64,000 bases of DNA. It comes from Entoloma clypeatum (Eukaryota; Basidiomycota; Agaricomycetes; Agaricales; Entolomataceae). Each line of letters opens with the position of its first letter. Positions within the stretch are counted from its first letter, which is position 1. The position numbers and the translations under genes are program-made. Under the pieces are notes generated by a model. It was not told the origin of the DNA. It was given only the letters and a program-made list of their open reading frames with translations, and did no database searches. This document shows positions 1 through 11,636 of the stretch, piece after piece. The stretch lies in NCBI GenBank assembly GCA_963565915.1, contig OY751494.1, forward strand, positions 1,240,001 through 1,304,000. Direction: 5' to 3'.

Positions 1-527
1 TCTTGGAACTCCGCCCCCCCAAACCACCTTGATTGACTCTGACATTCTTTATGGGACACAGTCCTCTTTCCTCTGGATTCTGAAGTTCCCCAATATCTTT
101 TCTTACATGGCCTCACAGCAGAAACATCTTATCCAATTCATCCATGCACAATAGACTGGCCACGGTCTGGTCCAGGTTCGACCCCTTTTGTTGAGACGAC
201 GCTAAGTCAAATGACGTCGCGAGCCCAAACTTAGGAACAAAGTAGAGAGGTGATAAGAGAACTGTATTGCCAAGAGACCCAGCAGGAATCTCAAGAGAAC
301 AAGCTATCGAATACAAGTGAAAGTACCCTACTTATATATGTAAATACCATGAGGCTGTGTTGAGGCAGCGTCATGCTGCGCAACTCCGGATCCTTTGCAT
401 CCTGCTGTGTTGTAATGATAAGATGTCCTCATGTATGACACGATGTAGATAAGATAAGATTGAGATAAGATAAGATAAAGTGAAAAGTGAAAATACGATC
501 ATAACACCTTTGGTGCTGAACCTGAAC
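1..527. other. No gene recognised; AT-rich with AGATA microsatellite
   Basis: I see no supportable gene here. A short run of AGATA/AGATAAG units lies at about 445-480. The stretch 250-506 starts TG, ends CA and has a TATA-like segment near 332, so it could be a solo LTR, but I found no matching target-site duplication. Confidence 0.5.
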
Positions 528-847
528 CCCAGTCAAAATAGGATCATATTTCCAGTTGGGGAAATCAGATCAGATCCAGCTGGATCCAGCCCCTTTGGGC
601 TTTTCCCCCAATAAATCCGCAGTCAACCCACTGTTCCGAATAAAACAGGAATCTTGCCTAATATCTGTAAATGTGTGGGGAGACGTCTGTTAAATTTTTT
701 TTTTTGCTTGGTTTCGCGTTGTAATCCAGGTGACCCCCAGATGGTTTAGCCTGCACCCACGGAATCCTACCCTGACCCAGTTGTCCCCAATCAGACCCTA
801 CCTTCTTGCCACAGCCCAGGTCCCTACTAGGGCTGATTTTGACTGGG
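528..847. mobile_element. Short inverted-repeat DNA element (copy A), 320 bp, 7-bp TSD
   Basis: The segment starts CCCAGTCAAAAT and ends ATTTTGACTGGG, a perfect 12-bp terminal inverted repeat. It is flanked on both sides by CCTGAAC (521-527 and 848-854), a 7-bp direct repeat that fits a target-site duplication, although the local sequence is itself CCTGAA-repetitive. Its left 160 bp align with the reverse complement of 38090-38251 (shared words include TTCCAG, GGGGAAATCAG and TCTTGCCTAA), so the two are copies of one family. There is no coding capacity. It is a MITE-like, non-autonomous element; superfamily unknown. Confidence 0.65.
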
Positions 848-2940
848 CCTGAACCTGAACCTTAGGTCTGGTTCAGACAGACCATTGAGCCTGTACACAC
901 CTATGCACCACCACAATGACAATGACCAAGAACAAAAATCCTCATCCAGGTGCGCAACACACCATGAGCAAGGAGTTTCCGTCACAGACCACAGAGTCAT
1001 TGACTGGACATGGCAGTATAATAGTACATGCCTGATCGCAGACGAAGTGCCAGGAGTCCACAAAGGTGAATAGGCCAGTACATACCCCATTGCAGCCGAA
1101 GAGCCATAGTACCATTGAGGAACACGTAGAACCGAAAGTCACCATCAAAGGCTTCAAAACGGGACTAGGGTAGAGTTGGGTACATAGACAGACAGAAAAA
1201 AGTTAATGACTTCGTGACTGGTGGACAGAATTGGGTGATCCCAGAGTCAAAACAGACCACTTCGACAAGGACTATTGATTGCGCATAACACCTACATCAG
1301 CAATTTGGACAAGAGTTGCTTTAGCATCTTTGAGCAGCTTTGAAAAGCTGCAGAAGACACTAAAGCTGCAAAAGATGTTCAAGATGCTGCATCTTTTAGA
1401 AGCTATGTACCTTGGCTTGTATAAGCTGATGAACAGCTTAACGAACCTCTTAAAAAAGCCATTCCCAGCTTTTGCAACAGCTTCTATGGCTTTATTGCTA
1501 GCTTTACAATGAGCTTCAGATGATTATGGGAGAACAAAAATTCCATTTCATTGTCATAGTTTCTACCTGTAGTGTACACACCAACAAACAACCACCCACA
1601 CATATCCCATGCCATCAGTGGACCCCAACGTGCAGCCAGAATCAACCAGTCCACCCGAGCTACAGTACCTTGCTTCGACCCCAGCCACCTTGAGGTTGTG
1701 TGTGTACAGGCTGGTCTAGCTCGCTGTCGAGCCGTCAGGGGTCGGGGGCTGTCGTTGTCAGACAACATGAAGGACCTGTGGGTTGTCCAAAGAAGACTAT
1801 CAGTAAGACAATGGCTGGGTAGCCGCCGTCGTTCAAAAAAAGAAAGATATTGGCGATGCACCTCATCACCAATGCCCATCCGCGCTCATCAGCACATACC
1901 CACCGCGGCAGACGATCCTCGTCTCAATACACCCTTCCCTGGTCTGTCAAAATGAAATCGAAAGTCGAAAGCAATGATGAAGATTGTCGTTGCTGTGCAT
2001 CCATCAAATCGGACGAGGACAGCTCCTCATCCTCATGTGCAGGAGGCCAACGCCACGCATTGGCATAGGTGGAAAGATCAGCCCTCGACGAGAAAATGCT
2101 TGTCAATGATGGTGGAATGGTGTTGAGCACCGTTGAATTGTTTATCGAGTCAGGCGACATACCTCAGATTTCCACCTGTGCCCACGGCGGGCGGGATAGC
2201 ATCGACGCCGGTACCTGCTGTCGAACCCCGTCGATGACATGGCACATGGGCAGATTGTGAGAGGGGCGGGGACGGATATAGATAGACCTGTAGGTAGTAC
2301 GTGGTGGGTGTTAGTGATGGGCGACGAAGCCCAAACCGACGAACGCACCTGCTGTGCACCAGCGTTTCACGTATTAAACCTGGTACCATGGGGGCCGGCA
2401 TCAAGATCGCTCGAGGGAGAGCAATGGAGTTCTGTCTTAAGCAGGAAAGTAGAGGTGGAGCCATGTTATCCCAGATCTGTGTATTTGGGAGGTTAGACGA
2501 GGGCAGAAGAGCGAGGACGAGATGTATTCCTTACTTACCGATTCTCCCTTGGCCCTGCATGACCTCCAGCAGGTTGACATGCTCGTTGGACAGTGCCTGC
2601 TTGATTTGGGCCATACTGCCTGGTTGGTCTTGAGGGGAAAGCGCTTGGCGGGGGGGTGGAGAGATGGCGGTTGCAAACAAAAATTAATACAGTGTTCCAC
2701 CACTCCTTTTCACACACGAATGAAATCCAATTACAGCAAAACAAATAAGTGATGGATTGAGTATCGAGCTATATAGGAATATTGTTTAAGACATTAGGAC
2801 TAGGTTGATATAAATTTTACTGTAAATTAGAGGGAGGAAGGTGTCAAGCGATGCCGCATGATGTTGGACGTTGTTTTCATGTGAATACAGTCCTTTGCAC
2901 AGTGTGACCGTGTGTGACATACCTTGTTGATCAGTGTTAT
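848..2940. other. No gene recognised; degenerate repeats
   Basis: Open frames here are short and low complexity. The block 1300-1515 is rich in AGCTG/AAGATG/CTTTGAGCAGC words and resembles 14430-14600, which suggests a shared old repeat. I see nothing else I can name. Confidence 0.4.
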
Positions 2941-3960
2941 CACTGCTGATCACTGTCCTCATCTGAATCTCCCTTGTTCTCTTCATCTGTATCTGGTCGT
3001 GTTTTGATGGGCTTCGGTTTCTTGCCAATCTTTGGCTTCTTAGGGAGGTCTTTCTTGCATGTTCCACCTTCTCTCAACACCCTGCATTCCTCGGTCCATT
3101 TTGCGACTGCCTCCTTGTGTTTCGCCTGGATTTCCTTCCACTATGCCTCTATCTGCTCATTTTCTGTCTTTCGGAGATCCCTCTTTGTCCTTCTCACCTC
3201 CTTCTCTGCATCCTTCTGATGCTTGTCCCTCTCTAGCCCCCTCTTCAAGTCCACCACTTCAGAACTTGTCAAATGCCGCCCTTTTCCACCTGGAAACAAG
3301 ATTTTACGATCACTCTTCTTTTCTTTCTCTTTCTCATGCAGGGTTTGGTTCATTTTACTCAAGGTCATGTGCTGAATAATCATCTGTCCATTTTCTGCCT
3401 CGTTGATGACCTGATGGGCCACGATAATCTTCTTTGCTCATCGGAGACTCTCAGTGAGGTTTGAAGCATGATCTTCAAGTTCGCAGTGTGAATAACGAGA
3501 TAGTGGTGTGGTTGGGTGGAGAAGTGACCAGTCTGGGTTTTCCAGCTCTGCTGGAGGCTGTTCAATAATGAGTGGTTTGATAACCTCGGTCATTCGCAAG
3601 TGCGTAGCACGTGGTTTCTCGAGAAGGAATGATGCTGATGTGCTCGCCAGCCCTGTGCCAAAAAAGTGCATCCGCTTTGTGGGTGTTGCTTGATTTGGAT
3701 CTGATGCAGAATCAACCCGTCGCTTGGGTAAACCTGACGTTGCAAGAATGGGGTCGATTGCCACATTTGCACTTTGAGTTGGCAAATCCAGACACAAGTC
3801 TTGGCAAGTAAAAGAATAACCGCCAAGCGCGGCCATCACAGCGTGCACAGGGCTTCTCTGAGGAAGTGGAAACAAAGATTTGGTGGATGTGGGTTCGCTC
3901 GGCTGCATCTGTTCTGGGGTGATGATATTGGGATTGTACGGTGATAGGGCCGTGATGCAT
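2941..3960 (-). pseudogene. pogo/Tigger-like DDE transposase, C-terminal half (detached)
   Basis: Read on the minus strand, the segment starts within a YNPNIITPEQM block, which in this fungal transposase family directly follows the GIHP end of the DDE domain. It continues through a Pro/Ser/Thr-rich linker (FPLPQRSPVHAV) to a lysine/glutamate-rich coiled-coil tail (KILFPGGKGRHLTSSEV; WKEIQAKHKEAVAKW; DLPKKPK) and an acidic end. A TAG interrupts the tail just before WKEIQ (about 3144). The matching N-terminal and catalytic part, ending at ...KATGIHP, lies at 11622-12836 on the same strand, so this looks like the 3' half of one gene displaced by a 7.7-kb insertion. Family assignment rests on motif recall, not on a search. 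Dead gene. Confidence 0.65.
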
Positions 3961-4895
3961 CTAGGCCTAAATCTGTGCATTTTGCATCATTTCACACTAT
4001 CTCTAAAGGATATAGAGAGTCCTAGATGAGCTCCGATTCTGAGGACTTAGTGGCGATGTGAGAGAGACATTTTAAAGCATTTAGAGACCATGGCAATGTG
4101 GGACATAGCGCTGGTCACCACTATGGGCTTAGCTATGATACTCGAGAGCCATGGGATCGTCTCGTGAGATAGATAAGACTATCAAGCACCTCTCAAAACG
4201 AAGCGCGAAACAAGGAGATTGATTATATTGGATTTATCAATGACACTAGCACTGTCTACTATACATTGAGGGCTTGACTGGAGACATTCTCACCAGAGGC
4301 TTGGAAAATGTGCGCCTCGCTTCGTGTCCAAATGGTCCATATGGGGAATAGCCAATGACATCGGATCGAACAGACTGAGATCGGGTTTGATACACCACGA
4401 TCAATGTGCATTACATGGCAGACATATTGATATGGATTGGTTGTTGATCAGTTGCTTACTGAGATGACCCTTAATCAAAGCATCTGATACCTCGCAGTAA
4501 CTCATTGGCATCGTCATGAGGTGTATCAATAGACCGAGATATGGAATAGTGTCCTCACAAGCATGATAGAGGTAGAATATGGAGAAAAGAATGTACCTGT
4601 CGCATTGTCAACCACATGGACACATCGCGACATCTCTAGCGAGGGCTTACTTGACTGGATACCCCTTAGCGAGACCACATGCATCCTTTTTCTATATTTA
4701 TTGCAGCTCATGTATAAAGTCTCATAGTTTTGTTGTAGATAGGTTAGGTTAGATTGTGCCCCAGAATTGATAGCATTTGTCTTGTGCATCTGTCGTTGTT
4801 CGCGAGTATCATGAAGCCTCGAGATCGTTTGGTTTGCATCGGAAGTCAGTCGCAATTGTGTTTTGTGTGTTCAAGAACTTGTCAATCATCAAATC
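3947..4895. mobile_element. Unidentified insertion, left part (non-coding)
   Basis: This DNA separates the two halves of the pogo-like transposase and continues at 11300-11636 beyond chromovirus G1-1, about 1.28 kb in total without G1-1. It starts TGATAGGGCC and ends GTTTCA on the plus strand. I found no terminal inverted repeats, LTRs or ORFs that identify it. It has several GAGACAT/CTCTAAAG-type short repeats. Confidence 0.4.
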
Positions 4896-5234
4896 TGTTA
4901 TGCGTAACAAACCGTTCCAAGGTTCGGGCAGAGTATGCAGGAAGATGGAAAGGCGAAGAGCAATGTGATTGCTAAATCTAAGGAATGTAGCTATGGTACA
5001 TGAGGTTTATATAGTACTGACTTATGAGCGGTAGCGAATGAGTCAGTAACTGCGGAAGGCTATGCACTAATGAGTAAGCTGACTGCGGAATGAGTCAGAC
5101 AGCTGCGGAAAGCGAGTCAGCGCGGGAGCGAAGTATACTAAAGGAAATAAAGTATAATACGATATGTGTAAGCGGGGGCCGATGAGTAAAAGTGAAAAGG
5201 TAAGCGTATATGTCCGTAGTCGTTAGTCCGTAAC
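4896..5234 (-). repeat. G1-1 3' LTR (339 bp)
   Basis: Starts TGTTATGCG and ends GTAACA on the plus strand, matching 10924-11294 except that it lacks one 32-bp tandem unit present in the other LTR. It carries TGAGTCA (reverse complement of the Gcn4/AP-1 site TGACTCA) more than once. The upstream U3 (about 5145-5234) is of 'type A', unrelated to those of the other G1 copies. Confidence 0.92.
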
Positions 5235-5272
5235 ATGTTCCCCTCCTCAAGGTCTGTGTCCTCACAGACTAC

Positions 5273-5641
5273 CTATTCCCATCCATCGTTGCCATTTGGA
5301 TCGGCCCAGGCAGGGTCAACTCGGTTACCCCAATCCTTTATCAGTTCATCGTTTACCGCCGTGGCAAACTCTAAACCTCGAACAGCGAGGCGAAGGCGTC
5401 GATTCTCGACAGCAAGGGTGTTGGTATAGTTTTTGAGGATGAGCTTCTCCTCAGCGGTGGGGGCGGTTGGTAAATCGGAGAGGGTATGAAGGCGGATATG
5501 CATCTGCCGGTGGAGGATGTCGGCGGCGGAGGTTTCGAGCGCATGGATCTGGTCGCGCATGGAGAGCGCTTCGCCGATGAGGGTGGTGATGGTGGGGTTG
5601 ATGTCGGAAGCATCAGTGGAGGCAGCGGTGATGTTGGACAT
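5273..5641 (-). CDS. G1 ORF3, small helical protein of unknown function (122 aa)
   Basis: An intact ORF between the end of pol and the 3' LTR, with its own ATG. The central part is predicted by eye to be helical and coiled-coil-like (EALSMRDQIHALETS, then LHRQMHIRLH), with an ENRR basic cluster at about residue 80 and a Trp/Pro/Gly-rich tail ending DGWE. Related ORFs occupy the same place in G1-2 (24539-24910) and G1-3 (50197-50568). By eye about 60-65% of residues are shared with G1-2, while the block DQIHALETS is invariant. Chromoviruses usually end with pol, so this is an extra gene. No known family recognised; it could be a nucleocapsid-, assembly- or regulatory-type accessory protein, but that is a guess. 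Confidence 0.7.
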   Translation of the reverse strand: MSNITAASTDASDINPTITTLIGEALSMRDQIHALETSAADILHRQMHIRLHTLSDLPTAPTAEEKLILKNYTNTLAVENRRLRLAVRGLEFATAVNDELIKDWGNRVDPAWADPNGNDGWE

Positions 5642-5758
5642 GGCAGAAATGATGTTTGAAAGGTATAAGAAGAACGGCGTGTTGGGCGAGAAGAGTTGGA
5701 GCGGGGAACTCGATGTGACAGAAGTCGATGTGGAAAATGGTTCTCAAAGTTTGTTCTT

Positions 5759-8700
5759 TTATCGTGGACGCGATGGATTTTGCCGATGAAAATCTCGGAT
5801 CAAGTCTTGAGCGTTCTGAACATTAGTCCGAGGTTCCCACGTGTTCTCTTCTGGGCCATACCCTTCCCATTGGACAAGGTACTGGATCTTTCCACAGAAT
5901 TTCCGAGAGTCTAGGATCGTGGAGACATGGTATTCTTCTCGTCCTTCGACGATGATCGGATCAGGGGCTGGCTTCTTTTTCTGAATGGCATACTTCGGGG
6001 TTTCGTATGGTGATAACAGGGTCTCGTTGAACACAGGGTGGATCATCTTCCAAGTTTTGGGAAGATCAAGACGGTATGCGCTAGCTCCTTTCTTCTCTAG
6101 GACTTTGAACGGTCCGTGTCGGAGGGCGTCAAGTTTCTTTGAGGGACGATCAGTCCTGATGTTAGTCCCTTCCAGCCACACCTTGTCTCCGATGCGGTAA
6201 TTCCGAGACGGGCTTCGTTGTGTGTCAACTGTTTTCTTCATCTGATCCTGGGCCTGTTTCAGTGCTGCGTTGGCTTCTTCTTGTGCCTGTTTGAGTTTTT
6301 TCAAGAAGTCGTTTGCTGCTGGATTGGTGTCTTCCAACACAAGTTCTCCCTTCCAAGGATGCAGACCATAGTTGAGATAGAATGGTGTGTACTTTGTCGC
6401 TTGATGTTCTTTGTCATTGTACTGGAATTCTGCGATTGCGATCCATTCCGCCCAATCATCTTGTAGATGGTTGACAAAGTTTCGTAAGAACACCTCGGTT
6501 TCCTGATGCGATCGTTCGGCTTGTCCATCAGTTTGTGGATGGTATGCAGTGGACAGGTTTCTCTTGATTCCCAACATGCGGCAAAGTATCTCCATGAACT
6601 TCGCGGCGAACTGTGGTCCTCTGTCGCTAATGATCTTCTTAGGGATCCCATGAAGCTTCCATATCTGGTCCCGATAGATCTTGGCTAATCCTTCAGCCGA
6701 TAGTTCCACGGTTGTCGGGATGAGATGAAGCATCTTTGAATGTCTGTCCGTGATGACCAGAATTGCGTTCTTCCCATCAGATTCTGGTATCGGTCCCACG
6801 ACGTCAATCCCTATGTCTTCCCATGGTTGACTTGGCGCGGCGTTAGGGTGTAGAGGGGCGTGTCTCCTTTGGCGGCTGATCTTGTTACGTTGACAGGTGT
6901 CACACCCTTTCACATACTTCTTTACGTCATGTAGGATGGTGGGCCACCAGTAGGTGCAAGTGAGGAGTTCATGTGTTCGATATTGTCCTGGATGTCCTGC
7001 CACTGGTGCGTCGTGCGCTTAAAACATCAGTTCTTGGCGCAATTGTGGGTCTGGTGGAACATAGACTCGTTCTCCTGCGTAGGTGATGCCATTTTCCTGC
7101 TGGTACCAGTGAGGATTCTTCTTCAGACCCTGGGCTACTTCTGTCTCCATGCGATTCGAGGCCTTGATGTGTGCGATCCATGGGTTTTCGATGGTTGTGA
7201 TGTTTCCGATTTTGATGGAATCAGATGTTTCACCCCCTTCAAAGAATTGTTCCTCCGTGAACATCTCCATTTGTATCACATCTTCTGATTCCAATCGTTT
7301 CAAAAATAGCCCCTCCTTGAGCATTTGGTCGCTGTCCTGCGGCTCGAGTTCCGTCTCATACCAGGGTAAACGTGACAGGATGTCTGCTTTCGCGTTTGTC
7401 TTCCCAGGTACATGTCGCAATTCGAAGTCATAATCTTGTAACTTCATCTTCCAGCGCCTCTGTCGTTGGTTTAGGTCCTGAGGACGCCGGAAATACTCCA
7501 GGTTTTTGTGATCGGTTAAGATCTCGAAACGTTCCTTGGCTTCAAGTAGATAATGTCGCCAGTCCTTCAGTGCTTCCATGACTGCCAAGAGTTCCTTGTC
7601 ATATATCTCGTAATTCTGTTCGGCCGCGGACATGGTCCGTGACAAGAATGCGATAGGATGCCACTTGTCGTCTTGTTTCTGTGAAAGTACCGCTCCAATC
7701 GCATAACCCGATGCATCGGTTTCGACCCTGAACTGTCCGTCCGGTTTGGGCAATGCCAAGACTGGTGCCGTCATGATTGCACATATGAGACCTTCAAATG
7801 CTTCTTGCGCCGCTGGTCCCCATGTGAATGCTGTATTCCCCGTAAGTGTTGTGAGTGGCTTTGCGATGTTTGAGTATCCTTCAATGAAGCGTCGATAAAA
7901 ATTGGCAAATCCCAGGAACCTCTGGACTTCCTTTTTTGATGTGGGTACTCGCCAGTTCCGGATTGTGTCCACCTTTTCGGTTTCCATCTCAACACGTCCT
8001 TCTCCAACGACATATCCCAATATGGGGCATTTTGTTACTTCCCAAAGACACTTCTTCTCCTTTAGGAACAGGTCATTGTCTGACAGAATCTGCAAGATCT
8101 CTTCGGTGTTCTGGGCGAGTTCTTCCTTGGTTTTACCAATAACCACTATGTCATCCATGTAAATCACACAGATGCGCCGACGGATCTGATCCCTGAATAG
8201 GCTGGCCATCATCCGAGAGAACGTTCCCGGGGAGTTGCAGAGACCGAAAAACATGACCAATGGTTCAAACAATCCTCGGCTGGTCAGGAAGGCGGCTTTC
8301 CATTCGTCACCCTTCTTAATCTGCATGTTATTGTATCCCCACATGATGTCCATTTTGTTGAAGTAGACTGCGTCCTTCAATACATCCAGGAGGTCGTTGA
8401 TGCGTGGGAGTGGGAATTTGTCTTTAACCGTGAATTTATTGACCGTGCGATAATCCTGTACCAATCGTTTGGAACCGTCTTTCTTGTTAATGAAGAAGCA
8501 GGGTGATGCATAAGGGGATTTGGACGGTCGGATCTTTCCGGTTGCCAGGCCTTCATCGATGAATTCATCCAGTTCTTCTTGCTCCTTTTGGGTCATAGGA
8601 TACGTGTTTCCTCCTAGCTCCTTTGGTGCGTCCGGTGTAAGTTCGATGCCGTGGTCCCATTCTCTTTCCTTTGGGATCTTGTCAAAGTTTTCTTTTTCAA

Positions 8701-9460
8701 AGAGATGGGCAAAACGTTCAACGTATGAGGGTCGTTTGGTTGTGGGAGGTGGTGTGGGAGTAACTGCTTTCAATATGGGGTCTCCGGGCTTCCATTTCTG
8801 ATCTGATTTCTTGGGCACGTCCTTGTCTCGTACTTCCACCATGCGAACCCGATGTTTGCGACCATTAAGGTTAACCCTGAAATCCTAGTGTTTGGTTTGA
8901 CATGTTGATGGGCACCGGTTGAATGTTACAGCGCCAGTCGTCCAATTGATTGTGGGGTTGTGGTGTACCAACCAGTCATGTCCCAAAAGCATGTCCGTTC
9001 TCCCAATGTCCAATACCATTGCTTCCATGGTTTCCTGGTGTGTTCCTAAGTCCAGCTTGACTTCGGCAAGTTTTTCTGCTTTCTGTTGTCGGTTCGGCGA
9101 TCCATCCGCATTTAGGATTGCTATGGGCTTTATTCCACGTGTGGGAAGGTTCTGTTCGCGTACTATTCTGGGATGGATACATGTGCGTTCACATCCGCTA
9201 TCAACCTCGGGTCGAATGGCCTTTGGTCCTCGTCGTGTTTTGATCTGAGCTTGCAGCTTGATCTCTCATCGTTTCGGAGGTTCATCTCCCTTGACAATCT
9301 TAGTTGACGCAACGGCTCGCTTTGCAGGGATAACATAAGTTATATTGTCTGTAGCTGCACCAGGCAAGCGAGTTCGTTTAATGGATAAGGGTCGCGACTT
9401 AGCGTCGTTTAATCGGACCCTTCGGGAAAATCCTTCTCATCGGTCTCTATGGTAATGGTT
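5759..9460 (-). pseudogene. pol: G1-1 pol: protease-RT-RNase H-integrase-chromodomain, with nonsense codons
   Basis: Pol lies in the -1 frame relative to gag and overlaps its end. Protease has the DSG motif (VDSGCERTCI) and the later LLGHDWL block. RT has LVQDYR and the catalytic YMDD; RNase H starts at ETDASGYAIGAVLS; integrase has the HHCC finger (HDAPVAGHPGQ...CDTCQRNK) and the DDE core including the NAILVITDRHSK, SDRGPQFAAKF and GQAERSHQ blocks. The C-terminus is a chromodomain (EYHVSTILDS...IQYLVQWEGYGPEENTWEP). Stops: TGA at 9266-9268 in the protease linker, TAG at 8885-8887 before RT, and TAA at 7019-7021 in the integrase finger where relatives have Glu. The long parts 7022-8842 and 5759-7003 are otherwise open. 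Confidence 0.9.
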
Positions 9461-10134
9461 TCATCATCATCGGTATCTCCATCAGACACCTTCCTAATCT
9501 TTCCAGAGTTCTTCTTCGGCTTGCGGCAGTTGCGCGCGATATGTCCTTCTTGGTCGCAGTTGAAACACTTACGACCATCTTTCTTCTTTGGGGCTTTGCA
9601 GTCTTTGGCAAGGTGACCAAAGCGCTGACAGTTGTAGCAACGGGCTACTCCTGCTTTGTCGATCTCCATGGCTTTGCCTTGACCACCATAAGTGGTGCCT
9701 GATCCGGTGCGTGTGTCGCCACCCCCTCGGATGACTAATGCATGTCCCTCCATCTGTCGTCCCTTGTTTCGGATCTCTTTTGCGTAATCAGTGTACGTCT
9801 TGCCATCGCTAGCCACTTGTTCAGAAATTCTGCGGTTGACGTTCTTTTCCAGGATGTATTTCCCAGTTTCTTTGCCAAGATTTGACAGCTTCAAGAGCTC
9901 TTCGAATTCGTCCAAGAATTCGTCGATGGTGCGTTTCTCCTGTTTCAGGACTTCCAGTCTCGCCTTGGCCGCTGCCGACTTGTTGGCAATAGAGAATCGC
10001 GTAGCGATGTCGTCTGAGAACCCTAACCAGGTGATGTTCTCGCCATCGGTGGCAAGGTCGTCTAACTTGTTGCTGGCCCAGTGTTTACCAGACCCTTCCA
10101 TCATGCGTTTGTACTGTCGGTGCTTCTGCCATGT
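9409..10134 (-). pseudogene. gag: G1-1 gag with 143-bp internal deletion
   Basis: The capsid region and two CCHC zinc knuckles (CYNCQRFGHLAKDC and CFNCDQEGHIARNC) are present. Compared with G1-2 gag (288 aa), the DNA between the codons for residue 9 and about residue 57 is missing: the sequence runs from GTACAAAC straight to GCATGATGG. The deletion of 143 bp is not a multiple of three, so the native ATG (about 10134) no longer reads into capsid; only an internal start gives the 231-aa remnant. The copy would need Gag supplied in trans. Confidence 0.85.
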
Positions 10135-10905
10135 CTAGAACCTGCGGAGTAGGAGAGGTGTCGGATTGTTGGGATGAAGATGGGGTTCGGGATACAGGTA
10201 GGGGTTGAAAATCAGTCCCTGTTCTAGGCGTCTGTTCGGTATCTGACTGCGCGGAGTCAAAAGTAAATTCATCAGGGGACTCGTCGGCGGAATCGGTGGC
10301 AAAACGTTCGGGGTATTTCCTCTGTAGATCTCTAAGGAATCTCTGTTCCTGCGCGTCTGTTGGTCGCGAGAAGGGGTCAAGTCTCTCGTTTCGTGCCCAA
10401 CGGTTGTACTCGGTCTGTTGCTCGTCGGTGGTGAAGTGGGCGTAGATCTGCTGCTTCGAGTAAGACGTGATGATGTGGCTCTGGGATGTCTCGATGTGAG
10501 TGTCCCAATCAATCTTCTGATAACGGTTGTCTGGACACCGATAAACTCTCTGATCTCTGTGATCCGACCTGTCTGAGGTCCTTCTTGAACGCGAAAGCTT
10601 TCGAGTTTGTTCTGTCGGGCGTTGTAACGCGCGATCTGGTGTTGCCGAGCAAGATGGATGCTCTCTGCTATCTCGCCGTGGGGGCGATGCTCGTCGTTGT
10701 CTAGTTCTTCGTCAAGCACCTGCTGTAGGATGCGACGGATCTCCGATTCGATGTACTGCTGGATAAGCGTAAAATCGATACTGTCTCGAGGACTTAGCTC
10801 CTCCTGTCGGGCTTCTGGCGTGCTGAATGGGTTACTGGTGAAGTCTTCAAAGAAGCGCGACGTCTTGACTCGTCTGGTAGTTGCTCTCTTCGCTCTGGGC
10901 GAACC
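10135..10905 (-). other. G1-1 leader ORF region between primer site and gag
   Basis: About 770 bp of open sequence precede gag. The frame that encodes ARQHQIARYNARQNKLES and TEIREFIGVQTTVIRRLI looks protein-like in its first half and then becomes Arg/Ser-rich. The gag frame (-1 relative to it) is open through the second half and reads YSKQQIYAHFTIEEQQTEYN. No ATG opens the leader frame near its start. The same arrangement occurs in G1-2 and G1-4. It may be a long 5' leader, an N-terminal Gag extension reached by frameshifting, or a separate protein. Confidence 0.5.
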
Positions 10906-10910
10906 TAACG

Positions 10911-10921
10911 AGATTTAGCAA
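10911..10921 (-). promoter_or_regulatory. G1-1 self-priming primer-binding site
   Basis: Read on the minus strand this is TTGCTAAATCT, two bases inside the 5' LTR. It is the exact 11-nt complement of AGATTTAGCAA in the LTR (10997-11007), which lies about 30 bp downstream of the LTR TATA box (11034-11041) and so is the likely 5' end of the mRNA. Confidence 0.75.
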
Positions 10922-10923
10922 CT

Positions 10924-11294
10924 TGTTATGCGTAACAAACCGTTCCAAGGTTCGGGCAGAGTATGCAGGAAGATGGAAAGGCGAAGAGCAATGTGATTGC
11001 TAAATCTAAGGAATGTAGCTATGGTACATGAGGTTTATATAGTACTGACTTATGAGCGGTAGCGAATGAGTCAGTAACTGCGGAAGGCAGTGCGCATGAG
11101 TAAGGCGACTGCGGAAGGCTATGCACTAATGAGTAAGCTGACTGCGGAATGAGTCAGACAGCTGCGGAAAGCGAGTCAGCGCGGGAGCGAAGTATACTAA
11201 AGGAAATAAAGTATAATACGATATGTGTAAGCGGGGGCCGATGAGTAAAAGTGAAAAGGTAAGCGTATACGTCCGTAGTCGTTAGTCCGTAACA
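10924..11294 (-). repeat. G1-1 5' LTR (371 bp)
   Basis: Same ends as 4896-5234. It holds an extra 32-bp unit at about 11090-11121 within the GCGGAAGG/TGAGTAA repeat array. TATA box at 11034-11041 (minus strand) and predicted mRNA start in the AGATTTAGCAA box at 10997-11007. Confidence 0.92.
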
Positions 11295-11299
11295 AAATC

Positions 11300-11636
11300 G
11301 TGTTATCTATCGGTCATATTGGTCATTGTCATGTTTGTATTTGGTCGAGATCATGTTCGCGAAGTCTTGTTGGTTCGGAAATCACAAACCTCGGTTCATT
11401 ATCTATTGAGAACTATCTCTAAGTCTTGTTCGAGACTTATTGAGCCATCGCTAAACGAGTTATTCAATTGTTGTTTGGAAGAGTCGCATCCTGAGTGATC
11501 CCACTCATCACCCCGAACTATATCGATTGAGAAGTACACATCGCGAGACTTGTTTGGTCTTTGTTGTTGTGTTTGGTGTTTGTGGGTGTGATAGAGATAT
11601 CGCTCGCGCTCATCCCCAGACTCACTTCCTTTGTTT
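11300..11636. mobile_element. Unidentified insertion, right part
   Basis: Continuation of the non-coding insertion that begins near 3947, interrupted by G1-1. It stops where the pogo-like transposase frame resumes (KATGIHP, about 11640). No ORF or terminal repeat recognised. Confidence 0.4.

Larger units (their letters stand above)
4896..11294 (-). mobile_element. Ty3/gypsy chromovirus G1-1, full length, TSD AAATC
   Basis: Two LTRs (4896-5234 and 10924-11294) flank a coding interior read on the minus strand. AAATC occurs at 4891-4895 and again at 11295-11299, a perfect 5-bp target-site duplication. Order in transcription: 5' LTR, self-priming site, leader ORF, gag, pol (protease, RT, RNase H, integrase, chromodomain), ORF3, 3' LTR. 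The domain order with chromodomain after integrase marks a chromovirus, and the priming arrangement points to the Tf1/sushi lineage. Gag has a 143-bp deletion and pol has three nonsense codons, so the copy is not autonomous. Confidence 0.93.

Noticed and set aside
113..316. 67-aa ORF on the minus strand
   Set aside because: No family, no conserved motif, and an early stop; I could not tie it to any element.
250..506. Possible solo LTR (TG...CA, AGATA repeats)
   Set aside because: No matching 5-bp flanks and no partner LTR in the window.
1279..2703. Cluster of short ORFs on both strands
   Set aside because: All under about 130 codons, mutually overlapping, without domain, signal peptide or intron support.
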